64,000 bases of DNA, taken from Paenibacillus polymyxa M1. GTDB lineage: Bacteria > Bacillota > Bacilli > Paenibacillales > Paenibacillaceae. Positions 52,980 to 62,102 of the stretch are shown here, one piece after another. The stretch's first letter is position 1; each line of letters opens with the position of its first letter. The notes beneath the pieces were generated by a model. That model saw only the letters and a program-made list of their open reading frames with translations, ran no database searches and had not been told where the DNA came from. The position numbers and the translations under genes were made by a program. Location: the NCBI RefSeq assembly GCF_000237325.1, contig NC_017542.1, forward strand, positions 3,940,501 through 4,004,500, read 5' to 3'.

Positions 52980-54794
52980 TTACTCATCTATCTTCAGTAC
53001 CGCCATAAATGCTTCCTGTGGTACTTCTACGTTACCGACCTGCTTCATACGCTTCTTGCCCTCTTTTTGCTTCTCAAGCAGCTTCCGTTTACGGGAAATA
53101 TCGCCGCCATAACATTTGGCCAAGACGTTTTTACGCATAGCCTTAACGGTTTCACGCGCAACAACCTTTGTTCCTACAGATGCCTGGATTGGCACCTCGA
53201 ACATTTGCCGTGGAATCAACTCGCGCAGCTTCTCACAAATGATACGTCCGCGGTGGTAAGCTCGATCTCTATGCACGATGAATGACAATGCATCGACCTG
53301 CTCACCATTCAACAGAATATCCATCTTCACCAGATTAGATTGGCGATAGCCTGAAATCTCATAGTCAAAGGAAGCATAACCTTTGGTGCTGGATTTAAGC
53401 TGATCAAAGAAATCATATACGATTTCAGATAAAGGAATCTGGTACGTAATCGTTACCCGTGTTGTATCCAGGTACTCCATGTTCACGTATTCACCACGCT
53501 TGCTCTGACAAAGCTCCATAACCGTACCTACATAATCATTGGGCACGATGATGCCTGCCTTAACATATGGCTCTTCTACATGTTCAATACGTCCTACTTC
53601 CGGGTAGTTGGATGGGTTATCAATTTCAATCGTTTCCCCGTTAGTCAATTGTACACGGTAAATTACGCTTGGTGCCGTTGTAATCAGCGGAATATTGAAT
53701 TCACGTTCAATACGTTCCTGAATAACGTCCATATGAAGCAGACCAAGGAAACCACAACGGAAGCCGAAGCCCAACGCACTGGATGTTTCCGGTTCAAAGC
53801 TGAGCGAAGCATCGTTCAGTTGCAGCTTTTCAAGCGCCTCACGCAAATCGTTATATTCCGATGTTTCAATCGGGTACAGACCGCAATACACCATTGGATT
53901 AATTTTCCGATAGCCTGGCATCGGTTCTGGTGTTGGATTTTTGGCATCCGTTACCGTATCCCCGACACGAGTGTCGCCCACATGCTTGATTCCGGCAACG
54001 ATAAAACCAACATCACCGATATTTAGCTCATCCACGATCGTCATACGTGGCATGAAAGCTCCAACCTCGATAACCTCAAACGTTTTGTCAGTGGCCATCA
54101 TCTTAATTTTCGAACCCGCACGGATACTGCCATCTACAACACGTACATATACGATAACGCCTTTATAAGGATCATAATGCGAATCGAAAATAAGCGCCTT
54201 GAGCGGATTATCCGGATTTCCTTGCGGAGCAGGCACACTTCTGACCACCTGTTCCAAAATTTCCTTGATACCGATTCCAGCTTTGGCTGAAGCATGTACG
54301 GTTTCGCTCGTGTCCAAACCGATAACATCCTCGATTTCCTGCTTTACCCGTTCAGGATCAGCACTTGGCAAATCAATCTTGTTAAGCACTGGCAAAATCT
54401 CCAGATTGTTGTCCAACGCCAAATAAACGTTAGCCAATGTCTGCGCCTCTATCCCCTGCGCTGCGTCTACTACCAGCAAAGCACCTTCGCAGGCTGCCAA
54501 ACTACGAGATACCTCATAGGTAAAATCGACGTGTCCCGGTGTATCAATCAAATTCAAAATGTACTCTTCGCCGTCATCGGCCTTATAAGTGAGTCGCACT
54601 GCCTGGAGCTTAATCGTAATCCCGCGCTCACGCTCCAGTTCCATCTGGTCAAGCACTTGCTCCTGCATTTCGCGGGAAGTGAGTGCACCGGTGTACTCCA
54701 AGATCCGGTCAGCCAGCGTAGATTTACCATGGTCTATATGTGCAATGATACTAAAGTTCCGAATTTTACGTTGTCTTGCCAAAATGTCAGTCAT
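52980..54794 (-). CDS. lepA: elongation factor 4 (LepA/EF4) GTPase
   Basis: Ribosome-associated translational GTPase that can back-translocate ribosomes and affects initiation. 604 aa. G1 AHIDHGKST (about 18-26), G3 DTPGHVDF, G4 NKIDLP; then EF-G-like domains II, III and V and the LepA-specific C-terminal domain ending [25 protein letters not shown] lies before the ATG. A promoter is at 54832-54860. Confidence 0.97.
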   Translation of the reverse strand: MTDILARQRKIRNFSIIAHIDHGKSTLADRILEYTGALTSREMQEQVLDQMELERERGITIKLQAVRLTYKADDGEEYILNLIDTPGHVDFTYEVSRSLAACEGALLVVDAAQGIEAQTLANVYLALDNNLEILPVLNKIDLPSADPERVKQEIEDVIGLDTSETVHASAKAGIGIKEILEQVVRSVPAPQGNPDNPLKALIFDSHYDPYKGVIVYVRVVDGSIRAGSKIKMMATDKTFEVIEVGAFMPRMTIVDELNIGDVGFIVAGIKHVGDTRVGDTVTDAKNPTPEPMPGYRKINPMVYCGLYPIETSEYNDLREALEKLQLNDASLSFEPETSSALGFGFRCGFLGLLHMDVIQERIEREFNIPLITTAPSVIYRVQLTNGETIEIDNPSNYPEVGRIEHVEEPYVKAGIIVPNDYVGTVMELCQSKRGEYVNMEYLDTTRVTITYQIPLSEIVYDFFDQLKSSTKGYASFDYEISGYRQSNLVKMDILLNGEQVDALSFIVHRDRAYHRGRIICEKLRELIPRQMFEVPIQASVGTKVVARETVKAMRKNVLAKCYGGDISRKRKLLEKQKEGKKRMKQVGNVEVPQEAFMAVLKIDE

Positions 54795-54831
54795 GCCTTA
54801 CCCCCACACAATGCCTAGTATCAATCAGCTT

Positions 54832-54860
54832 ATTATAGCAGTTGTAAGGGGGGTCAGCAA
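54832..54860 (-). promoter_or_regulatory. sigma-A promoter of lepA
   Basis: Minus-strand TTGCTG (54860-54855), 17-bp spacer, TATAAT (54837-54832), 38 nt upstream of the lepA start, between the sporulation genes and the housekeeping genes. Confidence 0.65.
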
Positions 54861-54865
54861 TATTT

Positions 54866-55375
54866 CTATTCTGTTACCCCGTCAAATACAGATACAACCC
54901 AGCGAATGCCCTGTCTTGACAGGTTTTGAAGCAGTCCAGCCGTTTTGTCAGCCATGGTATCCACCGAAGCCTGCTGCGCCTTTACGGCTAGCAGCTCACG
55001 AGGAGTCTCTAGGCCCTGCTGATTATTGTCATCCTGTGCAGTCTTCATATCCCATTCATGTGTCCAGCGTGCGGTCTGTTCCTCACTTCGTTTGTTTGTA
55101 TTCCCTTCATTCATGTTCGTTTGTGGCTCAAACTCGACCTTTCTACTTGTATTATACGTACGATTATGCACTTGGGCATCAGCTACCGGGGTATCCTCAA
55201 TCACCGTCTGCTCATATTCAACTTTCTGTTGATTTACTGATGAAACTGGATTCTCGTCCCATTCCGGGCCATAGACTGAGCGCAGACCAGAACCTGCCAG
55301 CTGCATGCCAAGTAACACGCCCGCTCCGATCAGAAGCACAAATCCAAGCGCTTTTTTACGAAAATGTCCGGTCAT
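54866..55375 (-). CDS. yqxA: YqxA-like membrane-anchored protein, unknown function
   Basis: 169 aa. One N-terminal membrane anchor (about 8-27, ALGFVLLIGAGVLLGMQLAG), then a hydrophilic Asn/Glu/Gln-rich region that is probably extracytoplasmic. A C-terminal amphipathic segment (LLAVKAQQASVDTMADKTAG) precedes the final FDGVTE. Its place between spoIIP and lepA is the place of yqxA (DUF3679) in Bacillus; sequence similarity is only general, so the name rests on synteny. It follows spoIIP by 26 nt and is probably expressed during sporulation. Confidence 0.75.
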   Translation of the reverse strand: MTGHFRKKALGFVLLIGAGVLLGMQLAGSGLRSVYGPEWDENPVSSVNQQKVEYEQTVIEDTPVADAQVHNRTYNTSRKVEFEPQTNMNEGNTNKRSEEQTARWTHEWDMKTAQDDNNQQGLETPRELLAVKAQQASVDTMADKTAGLLQNLSRQGIRWVVSVFDGVTE

Positions 55376-55401
55376 TCTATCCCCCCTAACTGCTACCTTA
55401 T

Positions 55402-56661
55402 TTAATTGCCGCTATTGCTCTTTTTGGTGTCAGATACGTTGGTGCCCGCCTTCTGGGCTTTCTGATCCTCCCAATACACTTCACTGATCATATCCGCCAA
55501 AACGTCAGAAGTTCGTTTTAACTCCTCCTCCGTGTTGTCAATCCCTCCGATTTCGATCAAAATGCTATGCGAAGACAAGCTTTGATTATATTCACCGTTG
55601 TTTCCTTTGCCGCCATCTTTTCCCCATACACCTCGTGATACGCCGTGATAGGATTTTTCCAGCTTTTCATGAATACGAGCAGCAAAAGCTTCATTTTTAC
55701 GCCAATTTTTGTTGTCATGTCCGATGATAAAATACACTTTGGCATAAGAAAGTCCATTAATGGTGGCTGTTGTTTTTCCATGACGTTGGGAATCACGATG
55801 AATATCAAGTAGATAAGTTAAACCTTTATTTTGAGCCAAAACCTCCTTGACTGTTGCGCGTGAATATTTATAGGAGTAGTTCCAATTGTAATTTTGAACT
55901 GTGGTGGCATAATCCTTGTTTACATGCAGTGTAGATATCCCTTGCTTTTCCAGTCTCTTCTTTACGAAGTCACCTACCCTTGATACATTAGCTGACTTAG
56001 AACCTGAATTGGGGTTAGAACTGGTTTTGCTCAGTAATGGATTATATGCTTCTCTGGGATGAGAATGGTAGATTAATATACGCTTCTCCCCTTTGGCGGC
56101 ATCACCTGGATCATCCTCACGTGCAGGGTCTGTTTCCGGTGTTGTCGGAATATCCGGCGTAGTAGACGGCGGGTTCTCAGCTGCGTCTGAACCCCCAGGG
56201 GTATCTGTCGTTCCCTGATCAGGCTGATAATCCGTAGGACCCTCTACCTTGTCGTTCCCCGAACCCTTGCGCAGCAAGACAGGCGCACCAGCAGACATGC
56301 CAGGAATTTCACGAGAAATGAGACTTTTGGGATCCTGCGGATTAATACCTGTAAGCATCTGAAAAACAAATGGCGACCATTGTTCACCCGACAACGAAGA
56401 ATGCTGCTTCTTTTGTGCCAAATGAGGTACCTCCATACCTAGCATATCCGCGAAAAAACCGCTGGACACCGAGCCTGCCAATCCTTTCATCGAAGAAACA
56501 GGAGAGGTTTGCAAACGATTTTCTGCCAACCCTCCTAGTCCCAAAACGACAAATAAAAGCGCCGAGCCCATGATAAGCAGCACAAGCGTATGTCCCATTG
56601 CCAAAATTTCGATACCTTTTCTTCTCCATCTTCCGACGTTCCAGGTCTGAATTTTTTTCAT
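55402..56661 (-). CDS. spoIIP: stage II sporulation protein P (SpoIIP)
   Basis: Cell-wall amidase and endopeptidase of the DMP complex that drives engulfment. 419 aa. N-terminal membrane anchor (about 20-45), a variable Pro/Asp/Thr-rich linker (about 135-195), then the SpoIIP domain with zinc-ligand motifs IYHSHPREAYNP (about 205), LLDIHRDSQ and SILIEIGG. GGAGG lies 11 nt before the ATG. It is downstream of gpr, as in Bacillus. A CATAGAGT sequence upstream resembles a sigma-E -10, but its -35 is weak. Confidence 0.95.
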   Translation of the reverse strand: MKKIQTWNVGRWRRKGIEILAMGHTLVLLIMGSALLFVVLGLGGLAENRLQTSPVSSMKGLAGSVSSGFFADMLGMEVPHLAQKKQHSSLSGEQWSPFVFQMLTGINPQDPKSLISREIPGMSAGAPVLLRKGSGNDKVEGPTDYQPDQGTTDTPGGSDAAENPPSTTPDIPTTPETDPAREDDPGDAAKGEKRILIYHSHPREAYNPLLSKTSSNPNSGSKSANVSRVGDFVKKRLEKQGISTLHVNKDYATTVQNYNWNYSYKYSRATVKEVLAQNKGLTYLLDIHRDSQRHGKTTATINGLSYAKVYFIIGHDNKNWRKNEAFAARIHEKLEKSYHGVSRGVWGKDGGKGNNGEYNQSLSSHSILIEIGGIDNTEEELKRTSDVLADMISEVYWEDQKAQKAGTNVSDTKKSNSGN

Positions 56662-56780
56662 GTGAGCCTTGTCCTCCTTCGTCCCGTCGAAACCCGCTTA
56701 TTACATTCAGAACACAGGGTTCCTATCTGTTGCGGAAATCTCTTATACTTCAACTCTATGAACGGAGAACAATTACTAGA

Positions 56781-56859
56781 ACACAAAAATCTCTATCACA
56801 GGTCCAGCCCACCCCTTTTCGAAAGAGATAAGCTACCTGTTAAATAGAGATTTTTGTGT
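56781..56859. terminator. large stem-loop between gpr and spoIIP
   Basis: Perfect 16-bp outer stem ACACAAAAATCTCTAT (56781-56796) / ATAGAGATTTTTGTGT (56844-56859). Inside are ACAGGT (56798-56803) / ACCTGT (56835-56840) and a small CTTTTCGAAAG hairpin. It starts 34 nt after the gpr stop. The T-run is inside the stem on both strands, so it could end transcription in either direction. Confidence 0.65.
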
Positions 56860-56893
56860 CGTGTCTTAGAAAGATGGTTTTGCTAGCCCTTCA

Positions 56894-57895
56894 TTAATGC
56901 GTATAAGCGGCGACATTGTCGGGATCAACAGCCTCATGTAGAGCAGCGTTCAATCCGGTCGCAATGATATTCGCGATATCTTCAATGAATTCATCAATCT
57001 CTTTTGGAGTCACAATCAAATCATGCCCTAGTGGTTGGAGCACCTCTTTCACTAGCCCAAGTCTCTCAGGTTCTGATATTTCATCCAACATTCCGAGAAT
57101 TACTTTGGTAGAAGCTTTTTCTTTGGTAAAATGTGTTTTCATCAGTTCGATTACATTGTTGACGATGGTCGAAGCATAGCATACCGTTGGAACGCCGATA
57201 GCGATACACGGAACCCCCATAATATCCTTGGTGATACCACGCCGCTTGTTGCCAATACCTGAACCTGGATGTATTCCGATATCCGCCACTTGGATAGTCG
57301 TATTGACACGCTCTAGTGAACGTGACGCCAAAGCATCAATAGCAATAATCAGTTCTGGTTTTGTGCGATCCACAATGCCTTGAACGATCTCACTGGATTC
57401 GATTCCCGTGATACCAAGAACACCCGGCGCAATTGCACTCACATCCCGATATCCAGGGTTGATCTGATCAGGTGTCAGTTCAAAATATTGACGGGTGACC
57501 ATTAAATTTTCAACAACAAGCGGACCCAGCGAATCAGGAGTAACGTTCCAATTCCCCAGCCCTACCACCAGCACCCTTGCCACCTTAGAGATCCCTATTT
57601 TTTGTATAAAATGCTCCATTTCTTTGGCAAAGGCAATAGCTACCCGTTGCTGAAGTCCAGTGTCGCCTTCACGCAAGCCAGGTACTTCGAGTGTAACGTA
57701 ATGCCCTTGTACCCGCCCAATACGGTTGGCTCCTTCTTCATTTAATACATCCAGCCGCGTAATTTTAATACCGTTATCTTCCTCCACATTCTCATTTATA
57801 CCTGCCAGCGGTACAGGCTGATTCCGTTCTGCCAGCTCTCTTGCCTCTAATGCCAAATCCGTGCGTACCGCATACTTCTGCAAATCCAGATCCAT
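56894..57895 (-). CDS. gpr: germination protease GPR
   Basis: Aspartic-type endoprotease that starts degradation of small acid-soluble spore proteins during germination; made as a zymogen in the forespore. 333 aa. The N-terminal propeptide region (MDLDLQKYAVRTDLALEARE) resembles the SASP cleavage site, and VVGLGNWNVTPDSLGPLVV and IAIDALASRSLERVNTTIQV are family hallmarks. AAGGAGG lies 8 nt before the ATG. A well-formed sigma-G promoter is upstream. Confidence 0.96.
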   Translation of the reverse strand: MDLDLQKYAVRTDLALEARELAERNQPVPLAGINENVEEDNGIKITRLDVLNEEGANRIGRVQGHYVTLEVPGLREGDTGLQQRVAIAFAKEMEHFIQKIGISKVARVLVVGLGNWNVTPDSLGPLVVENLMVTRQYFELTPDQINPGYRDVSAIAPGVLGITGIESSEIVQGIVDRTKPELIIAIDALASRSLERVNTTIQVADIGIHPGSGIGNKRRGITKDIMGVPCIAIGVPTVCYASTIVNNVIELMKTHFTKEKASTKVILGMLDEISEPERLGLVKEVLQPLGHDLIVTPKEIDEFIEDIANIIATGLNAALHEAVDPDNVAAYTH

Positions 57896-57928
57896 CTTTT
57901 AAACCTCCTTGTATACCATCTCTGGCTA

Positions 57929-57959
57929 TAGTGTGCGAGACACCCAGCAGGTTTATGCA
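57929..57959 (-). promoter_or_regulatory. sigma-G (forespore) promoter of gpr
   Basis: Minus-strand TGCATA (57959-57954), 18-bp spacer, CACACTA (57935-57929). This agrees with the sigma-G pattern TGMATA - 17/18 - CATACTA with a single change, about 35 nt upstream of the gene whose timing it should set. Confidence 0.75.
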
Positions 57960-58006
57960 CATCCATTTTCATCCTGTAATTTGCATCGTCTTAGAATGTT
58001 TTCTTA

Positions 58007-58035
58007 TTGCAATTTGAGGTGTGGCGTGCTAAAAT
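58007..58035 (+). promoter_or_regulatory. sigma-A promoter of rpsT
   Basis: TTGCAA (58007-58012), 17-bp spacer, TAAAAT (58030-58035); the start point would be near 58042, about 50 nt before the rpsT ATG. Confidence 0.65.
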
Positions 58036-58093
58036 ATTTTAAGTTGTGAAACGTTTGTGTTCATAAGTAATGCCTTTACAGGAGGTGAATGTA

Positions 58094-58366
58094 ATGCCAA
58101 ACATCAAATCCGCTATCAAACGCGTTAAAACTAGCGACAAACGCCGTGCGTTGAACGCTTCCCAAAAATCCGCGCTTCGTACAGCAGTAAAAGCTGCCGA
58201 TACAGCGTTGGTAGGTAACGAAGCTGAAGCTGCTGCTGCTGCTTTCAAAGTGGCTTCCCAAAAGCTGGACAAGGCTGTAACTAAAGGTCTGATCCACAAA
58301 AATGCAGCTGCTCGCAAGAAATCCCGCTTGGCGAAAAAACTTAACGCTCTTACAGCTCAAGCGTAA
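58094..58366 (+). CDS. rpsT: 30S ribosomal protein S20
   Basis: Primary 16S rRNA-binding protein of the 30S subunit, 90 aa. It starts [18 protein letters not shown] and keeps the helical Ala/Lys-rich body ending [18 protein letters not shown]. The start is ATG 58094, with GGAGGTG 8 nt upstream. It is divergent from gpr and convergent with holA, with which it shares a bidirectional terminator. Confidence 0.97.
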   Translation: MPNIKSAIKRVKTSDKRRALNASQKSALRTAVKAADTALVGNEAEAAAAAFKVASQKLDKAVTKGLIHKNAAARKKSRLAKKLNALTAQA

Positions 58367-58392
58367 GCAAGAGCTACTTTTATACGTTAATG

Positions 58393-58430
58393 AAAAAATC
58401 CTGACCAGCCTTGGCTGATCAGGATTTTTT
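58393..58430. terminator. bidirectional terminator between rpsT and holA
   Basis: AATCCTGACCAGCC / GGCTGATCAGGATT with a short TT-containing loop, flanked by AAAAAA on the left and TTTTTT on the right, so it gives a U-tract in both directions. Confidence 0.9.
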
Positions 58431-58450
58431 AGTTTATAACCTTTATGAGA

Positions 58451-59482
58451 TTAGATTGAAGCACCTGCTCCCATTTTCATCAAAAATAGTTCGAGTCCCA
58501 GCACCTTGTCAACAACACCTGTTTTCATATGATAGTCCAGCTCGCCCAGTTCATAGAGAAGCTGGCGCAGCTGCTCAGGACGGAAGCGTCGCGCTTGATC
58601 CCCTGCAACTTTCACCCCATAAGGATGCAAGCTGAGCTGACTCGCAATTTGTTGCCGAGAATAGCTTTGACCTGCCAGCTCTTTGACCTGCAACATAATA
58701 CGAAACTGCCGTGTGATCAAAGCTGCAATCTTGATTGGTTCCTCTTTTTGCTTAAGCAATTCATAAAAAATACTGAGCGCCTTATCCAGCCGCAAATTAG
58801 CCAGATCCTCAACCATCGCAAATACGTTTTGCTCTGTATTACGAGGCACAAGGGATTCAATGTCAGCGGATGAGATTGTTCCCTGCGCTCCTGCGTATAA
58901 GCACAGCTTATCTATCTCGGCAGCCAAGGATTGAAGCCCGGTACCCGTGTATTGAATGAGTCTCTCAGCCGCTCCTGCTGCCAACTGCACTTCTCTTTCT
59001 GCTGCACGCTTATGGACCCAAGCTACAAGATCATCTCCACCCATAGGGGCGAAAGCAATAACTGAGGCATCACTTTTCAGTTTCTTGACGATCTTTTTCC
59101 GTTCGTCCAGCTTTTCAGCCTGAACCGTAAAAACGATGACGCTATAGTCAGTCGGGTTATCCATATAAGTCAACAGAGTCTCAAGACGGTGCTCTATTTT
59201 GCCATTATCTTTGCCTGCTGCAAATACACTGGTATCCCGTACAATAATTAGCTTTTTCGGCACCAGAAAAGGCGCTGTCTCCGCATCCTCCACAACCACC
59301 TCAATTGGCGTCTCGGTTAAATCATAAGAAATAATGGCGAAGTCACGATGCTCCTCCTCCACCACCTTCTCTTTTAGCATATCAACAAACTGCTTCATTT
59401 GATATTTTTCACTGCCATATAGCAGATACACTGGCGAAATATCACCTTTGCGAATAGCCCTAGAGGCTGTTTTTACATCCAT
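58451..59482 (-). CDS. holA: DNA polymerase III subunit delta
   Basis: Clamp-loader subunit that opens the beta clamp. 343 aa. N-terminal SPVYLLYGSEKYQMKQFVD, central MGGDDLVAWVHKRAAER and the C-terminal helical collar are typical. The start is ATG 59482, after GGGGGGAACGG; the longer frame to 59587 contains the upstream terminator. The comEC - holA - rpsT order of Bacillus is kept, but with the sigma/anti-sigma pair inserted between comEC and holA. Confidence 0.93.
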   Translation of the reverse strand: MDVKTASRAIRKGDISPVYLLYGSEKYQMKQFVDMLKEKVVEEEHRDFAIISYDLTETPIEVVVEDAETAPFLVPKKLIIVRDTSVFAAGKDNGKIEHRLETLLTYMDNPTDYSVIVFTVQAEKLDERKKIVKKLKSDASVIAFAPMGGDDLVAWVHKRAAEREVQLAAGAAERLIQYTGTGLQSLAAEIDKLCLYAGAQGTISSADIESLVPRNTEQNVFAMVEDLANLRLDKALSIFYELLKQKEEPIKIAALITRQFRIMLQVKELAGQSYSRQQIASQLSLHPYGVKVAGDQARRFRPEQLRQLLYELGELDYHMKTGVVDKVLGLELFLMKMGAGASI

Positions 59483-59540
59483 TTTCCGTTCCCCCCACCC
59501 ACTGATCGTACCTGACATCCGACCGGAAGGCAAGTCATGA

Positions 59541-59578
59541 CACAAACAAAGGGACCCCGCCTTTAGGCAGAATCCCTT
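59541..59578 (-). terminator. terminator after the anti-sigma factor gene
   Basis: Minus-strand AAGGGATTCTGCC-TAAA-GGCGGGGTCCCTT with G-U pairs and one mismatch, followed by TGTTTGTG, about 120 nt after the stop at 59696. Confidence 0.6.
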
Positions 59579-59695
59579 CACCACCATCTATATCAACACG
59601 GCAGCAGAAAGCTCTAGAAACTTTCAACCGTCGGGATACGACGTCGGTTCATATAGTTTATTCTCTGTTTCTAAAAGTGTGCCAACTTACGGAAA

Positions 59696-61159
59696 CTATT
59701 TTCCAGTGCTACGCGGGACGGTGTACGTATATTTACTTGCAGTCCCATCCTGCTCCGTCTCATACATAAAGGTCTGGCTGTCATCTGACCAGCTTCCTTT
59801 GACCCAAGCACCCTTCAGAGTACGGACTTCCAGTGTTGTTCGGTCTACACCGTTATCGGAAAGTTTATACACTTTCAGCTTTTTGCCTTCAATAGCCACT
59901 GCATAGCTACCATCAGGCGAGTTGAACTGATCTGTAGAGGCGGACTGGGCACCATAGGTGGAAGCATTATTGCTGTCCGGAGAGACCAGCGAATTAGATA
60001 CAAAACCTTCTCTACGAACCGGGTCTTGTGACACGGATGATTGCTCATCATTAGAAGCTGCATTGCTGCTATCCGCTCCTAAGGAGTTGCCCGCATCCTT
60101 GGTGACACTTTTGGATGTCGTATCTTTCGACGTTTCATTTGAAGCAATTCGACTCTGTACCTTCAATTCCTGACTAAGCGACGAAGATGCATCATTTGTA
60201 CTTGTATCATCGCTATTATCCTCCTGAGCGGTACCCGTATCTGCTAATGGTGCCTTTTCCATTTTCGGATCCAGCTGTTCATCAGGAGCAATCGTAGGTT
60301 GATCAGATTTTTTCTGTTTTAACTGTTTGTCATCGGATTGAGGAGCATCTGCAGATGAGTCATCCTTTGAGGCCTGACGATCGACGTTTGGCTGTCCCTG
60401 CTTTTCATCCTGACGGGAAGAATGTTTAGTCGGTGCAGACTTTGTTAAAGGTTCCTCGCCAGCTTGCTGATCATCCACCTTCCCAGCATCCGGTTTGGAA
60501 GGATTCTTTTTGTCATCTGAACTGTTTATTCCCTGGTCGCCCAAGTCAGGTTCCTTATCTGCAGGTGTCAGAGAGGAATCGGCTCCTTGTCCCTGTTCAG
60601 ATGGCGGCTTGGTCGATTCCGCTCCAATGGTTGCATCACGTCCTCCACTCCCATTGGTCGTACCTGGGATTTCCGTCTGATTCTGCTGACTTGTCACCTC
60701 GGGCGACTGGGATGTAAGTATGCCTTCCGCATCCTGCACTGTTTTAGGCTCGAAGTTGAATACTACAATCCCCAGTACAACGGCAGCGGCAGCCACGCCC
60801 ATGGCAGCACGCCCTCCCACCCGGTTCCACCAAGGCACAGGCTGAGTACGTTGTCCAAGCCCTGTTCCAGGCTCAGGATCAGCAGCTACAGGCTGCATTT
60901 CCTGAAGCGCGCTTCCCTGCTCTTCACGTGCGCGGTCAATGGCATCAAGCTGAGGCATGATGGAATCCACCAGGCTGAACGCCGGGGAAACCGCAGGCAA
61001 TTCCTCCAGCTCGCGAGAGAGTGTCTGAAGAATATGAAATTTTTCCGCACAGTCCGGGCAAGTCGCAATATGGTTCATTAATTGGGACGTCTCTTCTTCA
61101 CCCAGTTCATGATCCACATAACGCTGCATCCAATCCATCACCTCTTCTCCACACTTCAT
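59696..61159 (-). CDS. membrane anti-sigma factor with zinc-finger N-terminus and long extracytoplasmic part
   Basis: 487 aa. The N-terminal zf-HC2 / ZAS anti-sigma domain carries the HxxxCxxC motif (HIATCPDC, about residues 30-37). One transmembrane helix follows at about 116-134 (AAMGVAAAAVVLGIVVF). Then come about 270 residues of Ser/Asp/Gln/Lys-rich low-complexity sequence and a C-terminal ~80-residue domain with SPDGSYAVAIEGKKLKVY and WSDDSQTFMYE, resembling beta-propeller (PD40) repeats. It overlaps the sigma gene by 4 nt, so it should hold that sigma factor at the membrane. Confidence 0.85.
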   Translation of the reverse strand: MKCGEEVMDWMQRYVDHELGEEETSQLMNHIATCPDCAEKFHILQTLSRELEELPAVSPAFSLVDSIMPQLDAIDRAREEQGSALQEMQPVAADPEPGTGLGQRTQPVPWWNRVGGRAAMGVAAAAVVLGIVVFNFEPKTVQDAEGILTSQSPEVTSQQNQTEIPGTTNGSGGRDATIGAESTKPPSEQGQGADSSLTPADKEPDLGDQGINSSDDKKNPSKPDAGKVDDQQAGEEPLTKSAPTKHSSRQDEKQGQPNVDRQASKDDSSADAPQSDDKQLKQKKSDQPTIAPDEQLDPKMEKAPLADTGTAQEDNSDDTSTNDASSSLSQELKVQSRIASNETSKDTTSKSVTKDAGNSLGADSSNAASNDEQSSVSQDPVRREGFVSNSLVSPDSNNASTYGAQSASTDQFNSPDGSYAVAIEGKKLKVYKLSDNGVDRTTLEVRTLKGAWVKGSWSDDSQTFMYETEQDGTASKYTYTVPRSTGK

Positions 61160-61704
61160 CCTGATACACCACCTTTCTGATACTCCTGAAGTAGCCCTTG
61201 CAATTGTTGTCTTGCACGATACAAGTATGACTTGACCGTATTTAGCGGCAAATCCAGAGAATCGGCAATCTCGTTATAAGAGAAATCCTGCAAATATCTC
61301 AGGACAATTACCGTCCGGTGGTGTTCCGGGAGCTGTTGTATAGCCTCACGAACATCCTGTGCCATGTAAGAGGTTAACACCTCGACCTCCACGTTTTGGG
61401 GGTCGTTAAATATCATGTCATGCTCGTCAATGGAAACCGAAGGCTTCGTTCTTCTGAATTTGTCGATGCATATGTTCGTTACAATGCGTTGGACCCAGGT
61501 TTTAAACTGCGCTTTTTCCTCATAAGAGTTAATTTTGGAATATATTCGTATGAGGGCTTCTTGTGAAGCGTCCATGGCGTCCTGCTCATTATTTAGAATG
61601 TAATATGCCGTACGGTACACATGCTGTTCTATCTCTCTTAATAGGGTAATGAGAGCGTCGCGATCGCCCGATTGAGCGGCTCGGATGAGTCCCTGCTCTA
61701 CCAC
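61156..61704 (-). CDS. ECF-type RNA polymerase sigma factor
   Basis: 182 aa sigma-70 family factor of the extracytoplasmic-function group. Region 2 is seen in AYYILNNEQDAMDASQEALI and TWVQRIVTNICIDKFRR; region 4 in QLPEHHRTVIVLRYLQDFSY and NEIADSLDLPLNTVKSYLYR. The start is GTG at 61704, with GAGAGGGGG 7 nt upstream; the frame is open to 61752. The anti-sigma gene overlaps its end. An ECF-type promoter upstream suggests autoregulation. It is not close enough to a named sigma (W, X, V) for me to assign one. Confidence 0.9.
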   Translation of the reverse strand: MVEQGLIRAAQSGDRDALITLLREIEQHVYRTAYYILNNEQDAMDASQEALIRIYSKINSYEEKAQFKTWVQRIVTNICIDKFRRTKPSVSIDEHDMIFNDPQNVEVEVLTSYMAQDVREAIQQLPEHHRTVIVLRYLQDFSYNEIADSLDLPLNTVKSYLYRARQQLQGLLQEYQKGGVSG

Positions 61705-61734
61705 AAAGGATCCCCCTCTCCCTGCAATATTACA

Positions 61735-61761
61735 GACGTATCCCTTTTGCAAATTGTTGCA
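61735..61761 (-). promoter_or_regulatory. ECF-type promoter, probable autoregulatory site of the sigma factor
   Basis: Minus-strand TGCAAC (61761-61756), 17-bp spacer, CGTC (61738-61735), a typical ECF AAC / CGTC arrangement about 31 nt upstream of the GTG. It is flanked by a near inverted repeat, AGACGTATCC / GGATAGACGTCT. Confidence 0.6.
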
Positions 61762-61854
61762 GGATAGACGTCTGACGCTAATTTTATTTTTTTAATAAAA
61801 AAAATTATAACAAAATGCCCAGAATCCCCATTGTATCCTCCCTTAGAATAACAG

Positions 61855-61880
61855 AAAAAGGGAAGGTAGTCACCTTCCCT
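61855..61880 (-). terminator. intrinsic terminator downstream of comEC
   Basis: Perfect 8-bp stem GGGAAGGT-GACT-ACCTTCCC followed on the minus strand by TTTTTC. It lies 7 nt after the stop of the possible small ORF at 61887-62102 and 220 nt after comEC. Confidence 0.85.
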
Positions 61881-61886
61881 CAGCCC

Positions 61887-62102
61887 CTACATATATCTAG
61901 ATACTGAACCTATTGAATTGCATGAAACGTTTTGTGATTTATTGGAAATCAGAAAATCAGATATAAGTTCTAATTGATAAGACAGAGCAATCGGATCTTG
62001 AAAATAAAAATCGTCGATTGAGTATTGGTATCCCTTATCTGATATAACGGCAGGCAAATTATTGGCTGTTATAAGCCTGTTTTTTTGTATAATCAAAATC
62101 AT
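61887..62102 (-). CDS. possible small ORF overlapping the comEC stop
   Basis: 71 codons. Its ATG overlaps the comEC stop (ATGA) and its stop falls just before the terminator, which is how a real last gene would be placed. Against it: there is no Shine-Dalgarno, and the sequence (MILIIQKNRLITANNLPAV...) matches nothing I know. It may simply be 3' untranslated sequence. Confidence 0.3.
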   Translation of the reverse strand: MILIIQKNRLITANNLPAVISDKGYQYSIDDFYFQDPIALSYQLELISDFLISNKSQNVSCNSIGSVSRYM

